Positions 28,593 to 35,641 of a DNA stretch of 64,000 bases are shown one piece after another. Under the pieces are notes generated by a model, which had not been told where the DNA came from, did not search any database, and worked only from the letters and a program-made list of their open reading frames with translations. Position 1 is the stretch's first letter, and each line of letters starts with the position of its first letter. Source of the DNA: CAYGZC01 sp964354225. GTDB lineage: Bacteria > Bacteroidota > Ignavibacteria > UBA10030 > SZUA-254. The stretch is taken from assembly GCA_964354225.1 (NCBI GenBank), contig CAYGZC010000329.1, forward strand, positions 39,051-103,050, written 5' to 3'. The position numbers were made by a program, and so were the translations under genes.

Positions 28593-28919
28593 ATGGAAAA
28601 GGAATACGAAATTATTCTATACATTCAAGGCGCTGGTAAAATGCCACGCACATTTTTTGAAACTCAACAACAATTTTGGAGATTTCTTGAGGCCCTACGA
28701 CCAGCGGAAAAGAGACCCTCTCACCTTATCTACAAAGCACCTGATATAACAATTGAGGACATAACTAAGATCTTGTGGACACCACAAATTCTTCGTATCG
28801 TAGGAGAAAAATTATACGGCGGAATGGGATATACCAGAAAGTATTTAACTCGTTTAATAGCCTACGAATTTTCTGGTTATAAAGACCTACAGGCTGGTGA
28901 AAATGGATATTGCGGGTAG
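28593..28919 (+). CDS. Hypothetical protein, 108 aa
   Basis: ATG lies shortly after T8-ATATTAATGT, a TATA-like/T-run context. Sequence MEKEYEIILYIQGAGKMPRTF..., mostly helical, with no recognised family. Overlaps the next gene by 10 bases. Confidence 0.45.
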   Translation: MEKEYEIILYIQGAGKMPRTFFETQQQFWRFLEALRPAEKRPSHLIYKAPDITIEDITKILWTPQILRIVGEKLYGGMGYTRKYLTRLIAYEFSGYKDLQAGENGYCG

Positions 28920-29254
28920 AAGCTATTAAACCAGAAACACGACGCTATAAATCCTATAAGACCAATCTTTTCTGGTTCCGTCCAATCTGTATGTTTATAG
29001 CAGGTCGGAGTAAAGGATTATTATCGGATGAACTGGTCGAATACTTCCGTACCTTCGGACATTTTAATTTTGAAGTACCCGAGAAATCAGCTATAGAAAT
29101 CGGAAAACTATTTCGACAGATTCATTACTCTGTGTATGATAATTTTATGGAAGAATTGGAAAAAAATAATAAGCACCTGCACTTTGATATGCTCACTTGT
29201 GCAGAATTCGGTTCTTTCTGTCTACATAGCGGCGGGTTTAAAATATACATTTAG
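28910..29254 (+). CDS. Hypothetical protein, 114 aa (TTG start)
   Basis: TTG start inside the end of the previous gene; no SD is obvious. Contains FIAGRSKGLLSDELVEYFRTFGHFNFEV and ends LHSGGFKIYI. No family recognised. Its stop overlaps the stop of a convergent minus-strand gene. Confidence 0.4.
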   Translation: MRVEAIKPETRRYKSYKTNLFWFRPICMFIAGRSKGLLSDELVEYFRTFGHFNFEVPEKSAIEIGKLFRQIHYSVYDNFMEELEKNNKHLHFDMLTCAEFGSFCLHSGGFKIYI

Positions 29255-29400
29255 GTTTTCTTTTTGGTTTTCGCTTTGTCATGTCCTTTATACCCGTTAG
29301 CATACATTGCTTCAATAACTTCGTTCAGTTTCGCTTCCGATTTAAACGGACCTTTCGATCCATAATACCAGCCTTCTCCCTTCACATAACGTTTTGGCAT
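29251..29400 (-). CDS. Small basic protein on minus strand, 49 aa
   Basis: On the minus strand an ATG at 29400 opens a 49-codon ORF, MPKRYVKGEGWYYGSKGPF..., ending in a Lys-rich tail (KAKTKKKT). GEGWYYGSKGPFKSEAKL looks like a small structured, nucleic-acid-binding type protein. The plus strand has no ORF here. The 55 bases to the next plus gene form a divergent promoter region with TTTATA/TTTAAAT elements. Confidence 0.55.
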   Translation of the reverse strand: MPKRYVKGEGWYYGSKGPFKSEAKLNEVIEAMYANGYKGHDKAKTKKKT

Positions 29401-29454
29401 GTGTAGAATAAAATAACGGATTGATTTAAATGTTACTTTTTACTATAAAAACGT

Positions 29455-29703
29455 ATGGTAACTGTTTGTGCTAAATGTTTTAATACCTGTAAAAAACCGA
29501 ATATTATTAACTGTGAAAATTTTACCTGTAACTTTGGACAACAGTGTAGTAAATGTAACATAATGAATTACTGCAAGTTTTCTACCTATAATCTCCTCGA
29601 CTGTCCGGCATGTCAGTATTCTGGTATTATGCATGTTATGACCATACGAGAACGACATATGCATTGTCCGATATGTTTTAGTGAAATGGTGTTTGCAAAA
29701 TAG
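29455..29703 (+). CDS. Cys-rich multi-zinc protein, 82 aa
   Basis: Twelve cysteines fall mainly in pairs (CAKC, CSKC, CPAC, CPIC) across the whole length, compatible with two zinc ribbons. ATG follows CTATAAAAACGT, a TATA-like context. The fold is likely zinc-stabilised, and the function is unknown. Confidence 0.6.
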   Translation: MVTVCAKCFNTCKKPNIINCENFTCNFGQQCSKCNIMNYCKFSTYNLLDCPACQYSGIMHVMTIRERHMHCPICFSEMVFAK

Positions 29704-29710
29704 ATTTTTT

Positions 29711-29959
29711 ATGAGAATATTAACATCCGTTGATCCTTTACCATCAAATATAAATATAATAAGACACGGAATAGAGACATCTTATACCAATGACCTTGGT
29801 ACATATTATCATATCTTTGTACCCGATAATTATGTTTACAATAGTTATTTTTTTTCTGACAAGGCACGAGATATTATCGATAATATAACACGTTATGAAA
29901 AATATTTAGAAAGTTATGCACGTGTTATCCAAGAACTTTCTAACCAGAAACATCGGTGA
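29711..29959 (+). CDS. Hypothetical protein, 82 aa
   Basis: ATG follows T6; an in-frame start at 29681 overlaps the zinc protein. Starts MRILTSVDPLPSNINI; C half helical. No recognised domain. Confidence 0.45.
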   Translation: MRILTSVDPLPSNINIIRHGIETSYTNDLGTYYHIFVPDNYVYNSYFFSDKARDIIDNITRYEKYLESYARVIQELSNQKHR

Positions 29960-30004
29960 TTTAGAAGAAAGACCCCAAATAAATTCCTATGAGTTAATTT
30001 TTTT

Positions 30005-30280
30005 ATGAACTACTGTGTTGATTGTATGGAAGAAATGAACACCTATAAAACCGGTGCTCGTTTGGTCCGTTATAATACGGATGTCTATGCCTGCGACATT
30101 GAGGAATGCCCAAAATGTCATAAACGAATTATTGCCAACATCGGGAAGCCGTTCTTCGACCCCAAATATGTAATTGCCATTGTAAAACCATTCGCAAAAT
30201 ATAGTAAATATGCGGGTGATTTGGTGCTCTATTGGGACATCAAGGTGAATAAACAAGAAAAAGACAATGAAAATATTTAA
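30005..30280 (+). CDS. Zinc-ribbon protein, 91 aa
   Basis: Cys pairs CVDC (near residue 4) and CPKC (~38) bracket a beta-rich stretch (GARLVRYNTDVYACDIEE), consistent with a zinc ribbon. The C-terminal half is hydrophobic and basic. ATG follows T7. Confidence 0.55.
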   Translation: MNYCVDCMEEMNTYKTGARLVRYNTDVYACDIEECPKCHKRIIANIGKPFFDPKYVIAIVKPFAKYSKYAGDLVLYWDIKVNKQEKDNENI

Positions 30281-30305
30281 ATGAAACGGCTTTGTTATAC
30301 AAAAT

Positions 30306-30479
30306 ATGCCAGTTGATGTAAAACAAGCTGATATGACTGAGGTTAAATGTCCCTACTGTGGTTGGTTCTACGATTATGTTACACCAAAATCTTTTTATGG
30401 TTCACAGCAATCGATAGAAGTACGGTGTCGGAACTATCCGCATTGTGGAAAACCTTTTGTTATACAGAAAAGAACATAA
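30306..30479 (+). CDS. Zinc-ribbon micro-protein, 57 aa
   Basis: Pairs CPYCGWFYDY (~15-18) and CRNYPHCGKPF (~41-47) resemble a C-x2-C / C-x5-C ribbon related to Com/Ogr-like small zinc proteins. No T-run start; ATG after AAAAT. It fills an otherwise empty 215-base gap. Confidence 0.5.
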   Translation: MPVDVKQADMTEVKCPYCGWFYDYVTPKSFYGSQQSIEVRCRNYPHCGKPFVIQKRT

Positions 30480-30495
30480 TAGAAAGGATTTTTTT

Positions 30496-30936
30496 ATGGT
30501 CGAAGATAACTTCAATCATTTCGTTCAAATGCTGAACATGGTCTGGAAATTGCTCTTAGAGCACCGTGTACGGCGTCCTAATATGCAGCTCGTTCTTTCC
30601 TTTCTGGAACGGTTCATGAACCTTGTTCCATCGGGAGAAACAAAAATCGAACAGGTACCGATATTCATAAACTTTCCTGATTCCGATAAAACAGCACCAA
30701 ACCACCCGTATGTTTATAATTGGAAATATGGAAATAACACCAATCTTTACGGCGGAAGTTTTAATACTTTAAAACCTGGACCGGATTTTATTTATAAAAC
30801 AACAGAACCAAGTCCAGAAATTTCATTAGCCGGTCTTACAACAGCAAATCTTACATCGGACACCAGAAATACTTTGGTACAGCAAGGATTTAATATCGAA
30901 TATGATAAGAAGAAAAAAGAATGGTACATAAAGTAA
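30496..30936 (+). CDS. Hypothetical protein, 146 aa
   Basis: ATG after GGA-T7. The N-terminal helix (FNHFVQMLNMVWKLLLEHRVRRPNMQLVLSFLERF) is followed by a beta/loop region with FINFPDSDKTAP, and then FNIEYDKKKKEWYIK. No family recognised. Confidence 0.45.
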   Translation: MVEDNFNHFVQMLNMVWKLLLEHRVRRPNMQLVLSFLERFMNLVPSGETKIEQVPIFINFPDSDKTAPNHPYVYNWKYGNNTNLYGGSFNTLKPGPDFIYKTTEPSPEISLAGLTTANLTSDTRNTLVQQGFNIEYDKKKKEWYIK

Positions 30937-30945
30937 TATTTTTTT

Positions 30946-31236
30946 ATGAGAAAACGTCTTTTACCAATTTTTATAGATTATTTAGTTTTCTATAATATGT
31001 CCATATTTAATAAGGACGATAGAACCATGAAAAATCCAAATCCATCGATAGATTCTATTGGAATATGGCATAGAAATTATGTGGATTACTACGAGTATTT
31101 TGTTTTAGAGGAAAAACGGAAACAGTGGAAAAAACATAATGAAAATCTCAGGGTACCCAATCATGAATTTCCTATCAGAGATATCGAACATAATATAGCC
31201 TATGTATATAAATCTGTTATGAAACAGGAAGAATAA
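30946..31236 (+). CDS. Hypothetical protein, 96 aa
   Basis: ATG follows T7. Basic and aromatic (MRKRLLPIFIDYLVFYNMS..., YYEYFVLEEKRKQWKKHNE). No family recognised. It is the last plus-strand gene before a short minus-strand pair. Confidence 0.45.
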   Translation: MRKRLLPIFIDYLVFYNMSIFNKDDRTMKNPNPSIDSIGIWHRNYVDYYEYFVLEEKRKQWKKHNENLRVPNHEFPIRDIEHNIAYVYKSVMKQEE

Positions 31237-31247
31237 TATGTGCATTA

Positions 31248-31490
31248 TTAAAAACTATAGTTCTTGGAGAAGTAAATATTCGCCTTTCCCAACGGGAAAC
31301 TCGAATGTTTTATTACAACAATCCAATAACCTATTTTGGTGGGATAGAAAGTGATGCGATAGAGATTGTCTAAAACTTCTTTTATCTCGACAGATATCTT
31401 GGATATTTTCATATCAGGACCATAAACCAATGTTTCAAAATCCTTTATACCATGATCCGCAATAAATACATCACAAATCGGCACTAACAT
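31248..31490 (-). CDS. Ig-like/tail-associated hypothetical protein, 80 aa
   Basis: Minus strand. YGPDMKISKISVEIKEVLDNLYRITFYPTKIGYWIVVIKH reads as a beta-sandwich segment like the small Ig-like domains of phage tail proteins. It is encoded on the same strand as the right-end tail genes, but 28 kb away. Overlaps the 3' end of the upstream minus gene by 7 bases. Confidence 0.45.
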   Translation of the reverse strand: MLVPICDVFIADHGIKDFETLVYGPDMKISKISVEIKEVLDNLYRITFYPTKIGYWIVVIKHSSFPLGKANIYFSKNYSF

Positions 31491-31780
31491 ATCTTTATTC
31501 CCTTCATCTCTTCAACTATCTTTAGTATGTCCATAGTACGTTCATTAAGGTATTGTATTACCTTTCCTATACCATTTGACATCATATTGTCTATTTCTAA
31601 ATTACTGTAGCCGACTTCCTTGAGCATGTTCTTCGTTTTATCGGTGACAGTAATTAGTTCTCGTTCAATAGATTCTATTCGTTCTTTGAAGTGGTTCTTT
31701 GAAGGTGTTTGTATGTCAACTAACATAGTTTCACATCCAGATTTAATAATAAATTTTATGTGTATATTACTTATATACAT
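31484..31780 (-). CDS. Helical hypothetical protein, 98 aa
   Basis: Minus strand; an internal ATG (opening MLVDIQTPSK) may be the true start. The body is a charged helix pair (FKERIESIERELITVTDKTKNMLKEVGYSNLEID..., YLNERTMDILKIVEEMK). Upstream (31781-31850) lie AT-rich TATA-like stretches (GATATAAATTTTT on the minus strand). Confidence 0.45.
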   Translation of the reverse strand: MYISNIHIKFIIKSGCETMLVDIQTPSKNHFKERIESIERELITVTDKTKNMLKEVGYSNLEIDNMMSNGIGKVIQYLNERTMDILKIVEEMKGIKIC

Positions 31781-31916
31781 TTCTATTGACCGAAACTGTA
31801 AAACTTTAAATAGAAGAAAAATTTATATCAATTGTCGGGCGTTCATACCGACTTATTATATCTGGGGACAGCCTGTAACCGTGACCATATAAAATTTTTT
31901 TAATCTAATCACGGTA

Positions 31917-31946
31917 GGTTGCGGTATGTTTAAACAACCGCTAACC
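31917..31946. promoter_or_regulatory. 30-bp imperfect palindrome (possible operator)
   Basis: The centre TGTTTAAACA is a perfect palindrome. The flanks GGTTGCGGT... and ...CCGCTAACC extend the symmetry to 30 bp with few mismatches. It lies in the 300-base intergenic gap (31781-32086) between the minus-strand pair and the following plus-strand genes, where a divergent regulator would bind. A 56-codon ORF (31926-32096) and a 13-codon Lys/Pro-rich ORF also fall in this gap, but I do not accept them as genes. Confidence 0.45.
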
Positions 31947-32086
31947 CTCCAACGAAAGCTTAATAAATACATAAACTCACCTTTATTTGAGGTGAATATT
32001 CGTTGTCGAAGAAACCCAAACAACCAAAACCGAAGCCTAAATAACTTTTTATACTTATTTTTCTATAACACCTTGAGGTGTATTGA

Positions 32087-32191
32087 TTGCAAATAGGCTG
32101 GTATATTACCATTTTTTTATCTATTTTAGGCTGGATCACAATTATTTTTATTCTCTGGTTATTCTATAGAGGAAAGAAGGCCGAACAATGA
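32087..32191 (+). CDS. Single-pass membrane peptide, 34 aa (TTG start)
   Basis: TTG sits behind GAGGTG. The product is one membrane helix (WYITIFLSILGWITIIFILWLFY) followed by a basic tail RGKKAEQ, a positive-inside topology. Its stop overlaps the next ATG (ATGA), so it is coupled to another small membrane protein; the pair may act together. Confidence 0.5.
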   Translation: MQIGWYITIFLSILGWITIIFILWLFYRGKKAEQ

Positions 32192-32394
32192 GCGAATTAA
32201 GCGCTATTATAATAGAAACAATCTGGATGTTTATTTTTATTGCTGTACTGTACTTAGGGTATGGTGAAAAACTGAAAGCCGATAACGAGAACTTAAGACT
32301 GCAAATAAAGATTGAGATATACAAGACTATTATATCCAATTATAATTTGGAAGATGATATGAAACAATTGGTGTATCTTTATGAAAAAATATGA
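32188..32394 (+). CDS. Membrane-anchored coiled-coil protein, 68 aa
   Basis: An N-terminal membrane helix (IIIETIWMFIFIAVLYLGY) is followed by a charged helix (EKLKADNENLRLQIKIEIYKTII). The architecture (anchor plus coiled coil, after a micro membrane peptide) resembles lysis accessory proteins such as inner-membrane spanins, but nothing identifies it. Start overlaps the upstream stop. Confidence 0.5.
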   Translation: MSELSAIIIETIWMFIFIAVLYLGYGEKLKADNENLRLQIKIEIYKTIISNYNLEDDMKQLVYLYEKI

Positions 32395-32659
32395 ACTGAC
32401 TTACCTCAATAAGAATCAGAATATCTTCCACTGGTCTTTCTTCTTTAAAAAGGAAGATATGTGGATTGGAGCTTTCTGGCGATATGATGTTGGCGAATTC
32501 GAAATCTGGATTTGTCTACTTCCCTGTTTTCCATTACACCTACATTGGCGGTGGGATTATTGGACCGCCGAATTACGCTGTTGTTTTTGGAACAATATCT
32601 ATGATAGATGTGATCGATTTGTACCGTTAGAAGATGAAGAACGACTTTGGATTGATTAA
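32381..32659 (+). CDS. Trp-rich hypothetical protein, 92 aa
   Basis: Very aromatic, with many Trp, Phe and Tyr residues (FHWSFFFKKEDMWIGAFWRYD, LHWRWDYWTAELRCCFW). Short overlap with the upstream gene. No family recognised; composition suggests a compact beta-rich or membrane-surface protein. Confidence 0.45.
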   Translation: MKKYELTYLNKNQNIFHWSFFFKKEDMWIGAFWRYDVGEFEIWICLLPCFPLHLHWRWDYWTAELRCCFWNNIYDRCDRFVPLEDEERLWID

Positions 32660-32661
32660 AT

Positions 32662-32952
32662 ATGAGTGAAAAGGAAGAAAATAGAGATGAAATATATTTC
32701 TCATGGAGCGGTTTGCATATACCGCTTGATAAAGCAGTTATAAAAGATTTGAACTACTTTATTGAAACAAAAATAAAGAAGATAATAGAAGCACCGGAAT
32801 TCGAGGATCTGATCTGTAGATCTATGGTTTGGTATTCGGAAAGAGTGAGGAAAGAAATGTACGAGGTTATAAGACGGTGTGTTAGTGATGCTATTAGTTA
32901 CGGTGACTTTACTATTACAGTAAAACCAACATCTAATGAAAAAAGTGAGTAA
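32662..32952 (+). CDS. Hypothetical protein, 96 aa
   Basis: ATG two bases after the previous stop. Charged helical protein (ISFSWSGLHIPLDKAV-like start, then NYFIETKIKKIIEAPEFEDLI). No family recognised. It ends AAAAAGTGAG-TAA-T-ATG at the next gene. Confidence 0.45.
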   Translation: MSEKEENRDEIYFSWSGLHIPLDKAVIKDLNYFIETKIKKIIEAPEFEDLICRSMVWYSERVRKEMYEVIRRCVSDAISYGDFTITVKPTSNEKSE

Positions 32953-32953
32953 T

Positions 32954-33487
32954 ATGGGAATGTTTGATACTGTTATGGTACGAAAGAGTTTTATCAATTA
33001 TCTGAGACGCAATAAGATCACCGATGAAGCTACTATAAAAGCCTTGGACATGGATGATTTCTACCAGACCAAAGACCTTGAAAATCTGATGGAACTCTAC
33101 GAATTTAAATATAATGGTCTGTATCATGATGAACGGAAATACTATACCGTTCCAAAGGAAAAACGTCCATACGGAGATTCCGATAATGGATTAATAAAAA
33201 TGTTCGGATCTATTGGACATACCCATATCAGATGGGTGAAAATTGAGAAGACCATGACCGTCACATTTTATGCCGAAAAATATATCTTTGAAGCCGAAAT
33301 GTTCCGGGGTAAGATCACCGGATTAAAAATGTCGGAATGGAAACAAAAGAAGTTACATTATAATGAAGATAACGACTTGTCTGTTGAACAGATTGAAGAA
33401 GAGATCAATGCTGATCTAAAATTTAAAGCCAGCCTTGAACAAGGATTAAAAGAAGTGAGGGATCGCCATGAGTGCCGATCTGGTTAA
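32954..33487 (+). CDS. 'MGMFDT' phage protein, 177 aa
   Basis: The start is set at the ATG giving MGMFDTVMV, a very common opening of uncharacterised phage proteins. The frame is open upstream, but that part lies in the previous gene. It contains YHDERKYYTVPKEKRPYGDSDNG and a C-terminal charged helix. The final codons hold GTGAGGGATCGCC, which is the SD/cassette start for the gene at 33468. Confidence 0.5.
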   Translation: MGMFDTVMVRKSFINYLRRNKITDEATIKALDMDDFYQTKDLENLMELYEFKYNGLYHDERKYYTVPKEKRPYGDSDNGLIKMFGSIGHTHIRWVKIEKTMTVTFYAEKYIFEAEMFRGKITGLKMSEWKQKKLHYNEDNDLSVEQIEEEINADLKFKASLEQGLKEVRDRHECRSG

Positions 33488-33713
33488 AGTCTATCTAAAT
33501 CAATTTACAGCATTGAATCTACTTGCTAGTTCGGAGTTTTTACCAGTTGTTAATGAAATGTTAACAGAATTTAAGAGAAAATGCATTTTAGAAACGATTA
33601 CTGTTTTAAGGGAGCATATCTATATGATTTCTATCGATTTCCCAGACATTCCACTTCAAAAATTACGGGAGATTTTAGAAAGTCTTATTAGAAAGAGTGT
33701 GAAATTATCATGA
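33468..33713 (+). CDS. MSADL-start helical protein, 81 aa
   Basis: The first of a series whose starts share the DNA cassette (G)GGATCGCC-ATGAGTGCCGATC. The product is helical (MSADLVKVYLNQFTALNLLASSEF..., PLQKLREILESLIRK). Overlaps the previous gene by 20 bases and the next by 4. Function unknown. Confidence 0.5.
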   Translation: MSADLVKVYLNQFTALNLLASSEFLPVVNEMLTEFKRKCILETITVLREHIYMISIDFPDIPLQKLREILESLIRKSVKLS

Positions 33714-33874
33714 GTACCGATCCACTGCGATGTCCAATGTGCAATCAAAAGATCAGTTTTCCAGCAAAGATCATGGTCTATTGTCAATATTGTGATGAAT
33801 GGGTGAATTTAAAGACTCATAGATATGTGCTGGTTGATAAACTTACAAAAGTTTTGGGAGAGATGGACTTATGA
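33710..33874 (+). CDS. MSTDPL-start zinc-ribbon protein, 54 aa
   Basis: Cys pairs CPMC and CQYC make a zinc ribbon right after the MSTDPLR start tag. ATGA overlap with both neighbours. It shares the start cassette with the adjacent helical proteins, though the bodies are unrelated. Confidence 0.55.
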   Translation: MSTDPLRCPMCNQKISFPAKIMVYCQYCDEWVNLKTHRYVLVDKLTKVLGEMDL

Positions 33875-34128
33875 GTGCCGATCCGCTGTTAAATGAAACC
33901 GTGAAGAATATCATGAATATGCTGACCGAAACGTTAGAATTACGGAAGGAAACTACAGACTTTCACGCCTTCACCCTTGCATTAAATAAGCTCCGAGAGA
34001 TGCTCAAGACCTACGGGGAGCAGTGCTATGATAAAGGCTACGACAAAGGGACAAATGATGAATTTCAACGCACAAAAGATGATCGAATTTATAATTATAC
34101 GGGAGGGCGAGGAGGGCCATGTCAATGA
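33871..34128 (+). CDS. MSADPL...YGEQC family protein A, 85 aa
   Basis: Starts MSADPLLNETVKNIM and contains LREMLKTYGEQCYDKGYDKG. The next gene repeats both the MSADPL start and the SYGEQC segment, and the gene at 34654 ends TYREQCVE, so these are paralogs. Helical; function unknown. Confidence 0.55.
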   Translation: MSADPLLNETVKNIMNMLTETLELRKETTDFHAFTLALNKLREMLKTYGEQCYDKGYDKGTNDEFQRTKDDRIYNYTGGRGGPCQ

Positions 34129-34373
34129 GTGCCGATCCGCTGGAAATCTCGATGAATAGAATCAAAGACCTTTCCAGTGTCTATGGGAGATTTCATATCG
34201 ATACGGATGCCTATTGGAATGCAGTGAAAGCAGAGATCAAGTCCTACGGGGAGCAGTGCGTGAAACGAAAAATCCAACAATGGAAATCGAATGTCGCCCA
34301 ATCGACGAAAGGATGGGGAATTGAAGCTATGACACTTATTCAACATATGGAAGATGAAGGGCGATCGCCATGA
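34125..34373 (+). CDS. MSADPL...YGEQC family protein B, 82 aa
   Basis: ATG at 34125 is nine bases after AGGAGG and is preferred to ATG at 34119. Contains VKAEIKSYGEQCVKRK and ends EDEGRSP. The last codons GGGCGATCGCCATGA double as the next gene's start cassette, and the same EGRSP ending recurs in the following gene. Confidence 0.55.
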   Translation: MSADPLEISMNRIKDLSSVYGRFHIDTDAYWNAVKAEIKSYGEQCVKRKIQQWKSNVAQSTKGWGIEAMTLIQHMEDEGRSP

Positions 34374-34657
34374 GAACGGGTAAATTAACACGATTTACGC
34401 AACGATTCTTTCGAGCATGTAAAAACAATTACATAAAATCAGAGGGTGATAATGCCGACTGGGAATGTTTTATATTAATTCTTTGCGAGATGTATTGTTA
34501 TCAGAGCGAAAAGTTTTTAACATATAATCTAAAAGAGCGATTAGAATATTTTCGCAGTTGGCCGTACAATCCTCAGATTGGTGGATTTGAAATTGGGGAA
34601 AAAGGCTTTCAAGATTATCTTGAATTCAAACTAAAAAACGAGGGGCGATCGCCATGA
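34370..34657 (+). CDS. Hypothetical protein, 95 aa
   Basis: Begins in GGGCGATCGCC-ATGAGAACG and ends with NEGRSP in the same GGGCGATCGCC-ATGA cassette. The body (TRFTQRFFRACKNNYIKSEGDNADWECFILILCEMY) is unrelated to its neighbours. The C-terminal ten or so residues are therefore dictated by the junction sequence. Confidence 0.5.
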   Translation: MRTGKLTRFTQRFFRACKNNYIKSEGDNADWECFILILCEMYCYQSEKFLTYNLKERLEYFRSWPYNPQIGGFEIGEKGFQDYLEFKLKNEGRSP

Positions 34658-34998
34658 GTGATATGAAATGCCCGCGTTGCAACCAAGAAATGGAATATTA
34701 TACACCAGCTCAAAATGCTCCATATTTTACATCATATTATCGATGTTTAACATGTAAAATTATACAGTGTGCCTTCAACGCCATCCATCCTAAATGCACT
34801 TGCTCGAAATGTACGGGACGACCAGATTATTACGCCGAAAATAGTGAGGCAATCACCATGAGTGACCCGCTGGAATTGTTATTTGCTCAACTGAATAAGG
34901 AATTGCACAAAATAGGGATGCGTTTCTCCGATCGACATGCTGTGCAAGAGATCCTCAAACCCCTCCTTCAAACATATAGGGAGCAGTGTGTGGAATGA
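34654..34998 (+). CDS. Zinc-ribbon plus MSDPL/YREQC fusion, 114 aa
   Basis: Residues 1-~60 hold several Cys pairs (CPRC, CLTC, CTCSKC). Residue ~69 is an internal Met opening MSDPLELLFAQLNKELH and ending LLQTYREQCVE, the same layout as proteins A and B. The internal ATG (34858) is preceded by GTGAGGCAATCACC, so a 46-residue short form may also be made. This looks like a fusion of two cassette genes. Confidence 0.55.
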   Translation: MSDMKCPRCNQEMEYYTPAQNAPYFTSYYRCLTCKIIQCAFNAIHPKCTCSKCTGRPDYYAENSEAITMSDPLELLFAQLNKELHKIGMRFSDRHAVQEILKPLLQTYREQCVE

Positions 34999-35108
34999 AT
35001 AATTTATGTCCTATTTGTTCTGGAGAAGTTGTTGAAGATAAAAACCACTGGCTTTGCTGTTTAATGTGTGGATGGAATGTATATGTATGGGAAGAGATAA
35101 ATTACTGA
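34995..35108 (+). CDS. Zinc-ribbon micro-protein, 37 aa
   Basis: ATGA overlap with the fusion gene. Pairs CPIC (~5-8) and CLMC (~22-25) with GW after the second pair match a minimal zinc ribbon. Overlaps the next ORF by 22 bases. Confidence 0.5.
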   Translation: MNNLCPICSGEVVEDKNHWLCCLMCGWNVYVWEEINY

Positions 35109-35266
35109 AGATAAAATGTACTGGACAAATGTGTAGAAATAATCCGTATGCAAACTGGGCAACTAATCATTATCATGAATGTCCTTATGAGAGAGATCTT
35201 AATAACGAAGAGAAATTATGTCGATGTTGCAAGGATTGTACACGCATGTGTGCATTAGATATATGA
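35087..35266 (+). CDS. Cys-rich small protein, 59 aa
   Basis: Starting at ATG 35087 (MGRDKLLKIKCTGQMC...), the protein has about eight Cys with two His, including CRCCKDCTRMC near the end, suitable for two metal sites. The open frame extends upstream to 35054. It is the last gene before the origin-like region. Confidence 0.45.
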   Translation: MGRDKLLKIKCTGQMCRNNPYANWATNHYHECPYERDLNNEEKLCRCCKDCTRMCALDI

Positions 35267-35641
35267 TTTTTTTATCCTTTATATATACTCTCATTACTCG
35301 AAATTTTCTTATCGAGAATCGAGTTAGTATTTAAAGGTTTCAAACCACAGAAATGTTCTCGAACCATTACTCGAAAAACTTTCGGTGGTATAATTATAGC
35401 TAAAACGTAATAGTTATGTATATATATATATATATTACGTTTTAGCTATAATTGAGTTTTCCATTACTCGAACCATTACTCGAAATAAATATAAGGAACC
35501 TGATTTAAATAAACTTAACTTAGATTTTACAAACGCGTTCTGGTGCGTTTTATGATTATAAAATCAATCTATATGGTTTTGATATTACTCGAAAGTTTAA
35601 TAGCCTAAAATCGCACCGTATCGCGAGGAAACGCTATTTTT
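35267..35641. other. Non-coding origin-like region
   Basis: About 375 bases without a convincing gene. It holds five copies of ATTACTCGAA (35293, 35366, 35463, 35475, 35584), a perfect 21-bp inverted repeat with an all-TA loop, an AAACGC/GCGTTT hairpin (35531-35550) and AT-rich flanks. It lies immediately upstream of the replication operon. Iterated 10-bp repeats beside an AT-rich dyad are the usual layout of initiator-dependent origins; no initiator protein has been identified by me. Confidence 0.5.
35392..35453. repeat. 21-bp perfect inverted repeat with TA-rich loop
   Basis: Arm 35392-35412 (AATTATAGCTAAAACG...) is the exact reverse complement of 35433-35453. The 20-nt spacer is mostly alternating TA and would melt easily. 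It is not followed by a T-run, so a terminator is unlikely. It is flanked on both sides by ATTACTCGAA repeats. Confidence 0.9.

Noticed and set aside
31926..32096. 56-codon ORF between the dyad and the membrane peptide
   Set aside because: It starts inside the palindrome, lacks an SD or T-run, and has an implausible composition. The TTG-started membrane peptide in another frame has a proper SD and coupling.
35267..35641. CRISPR array (ATTACTCGAA repeats)
   Set aside because: The repeats are only 10 bp, unevenly spaced (2 to ~100 bp) and there are no equal-length unique spacers or cas genes. No CRISPR array was seen elsewhere in the window.
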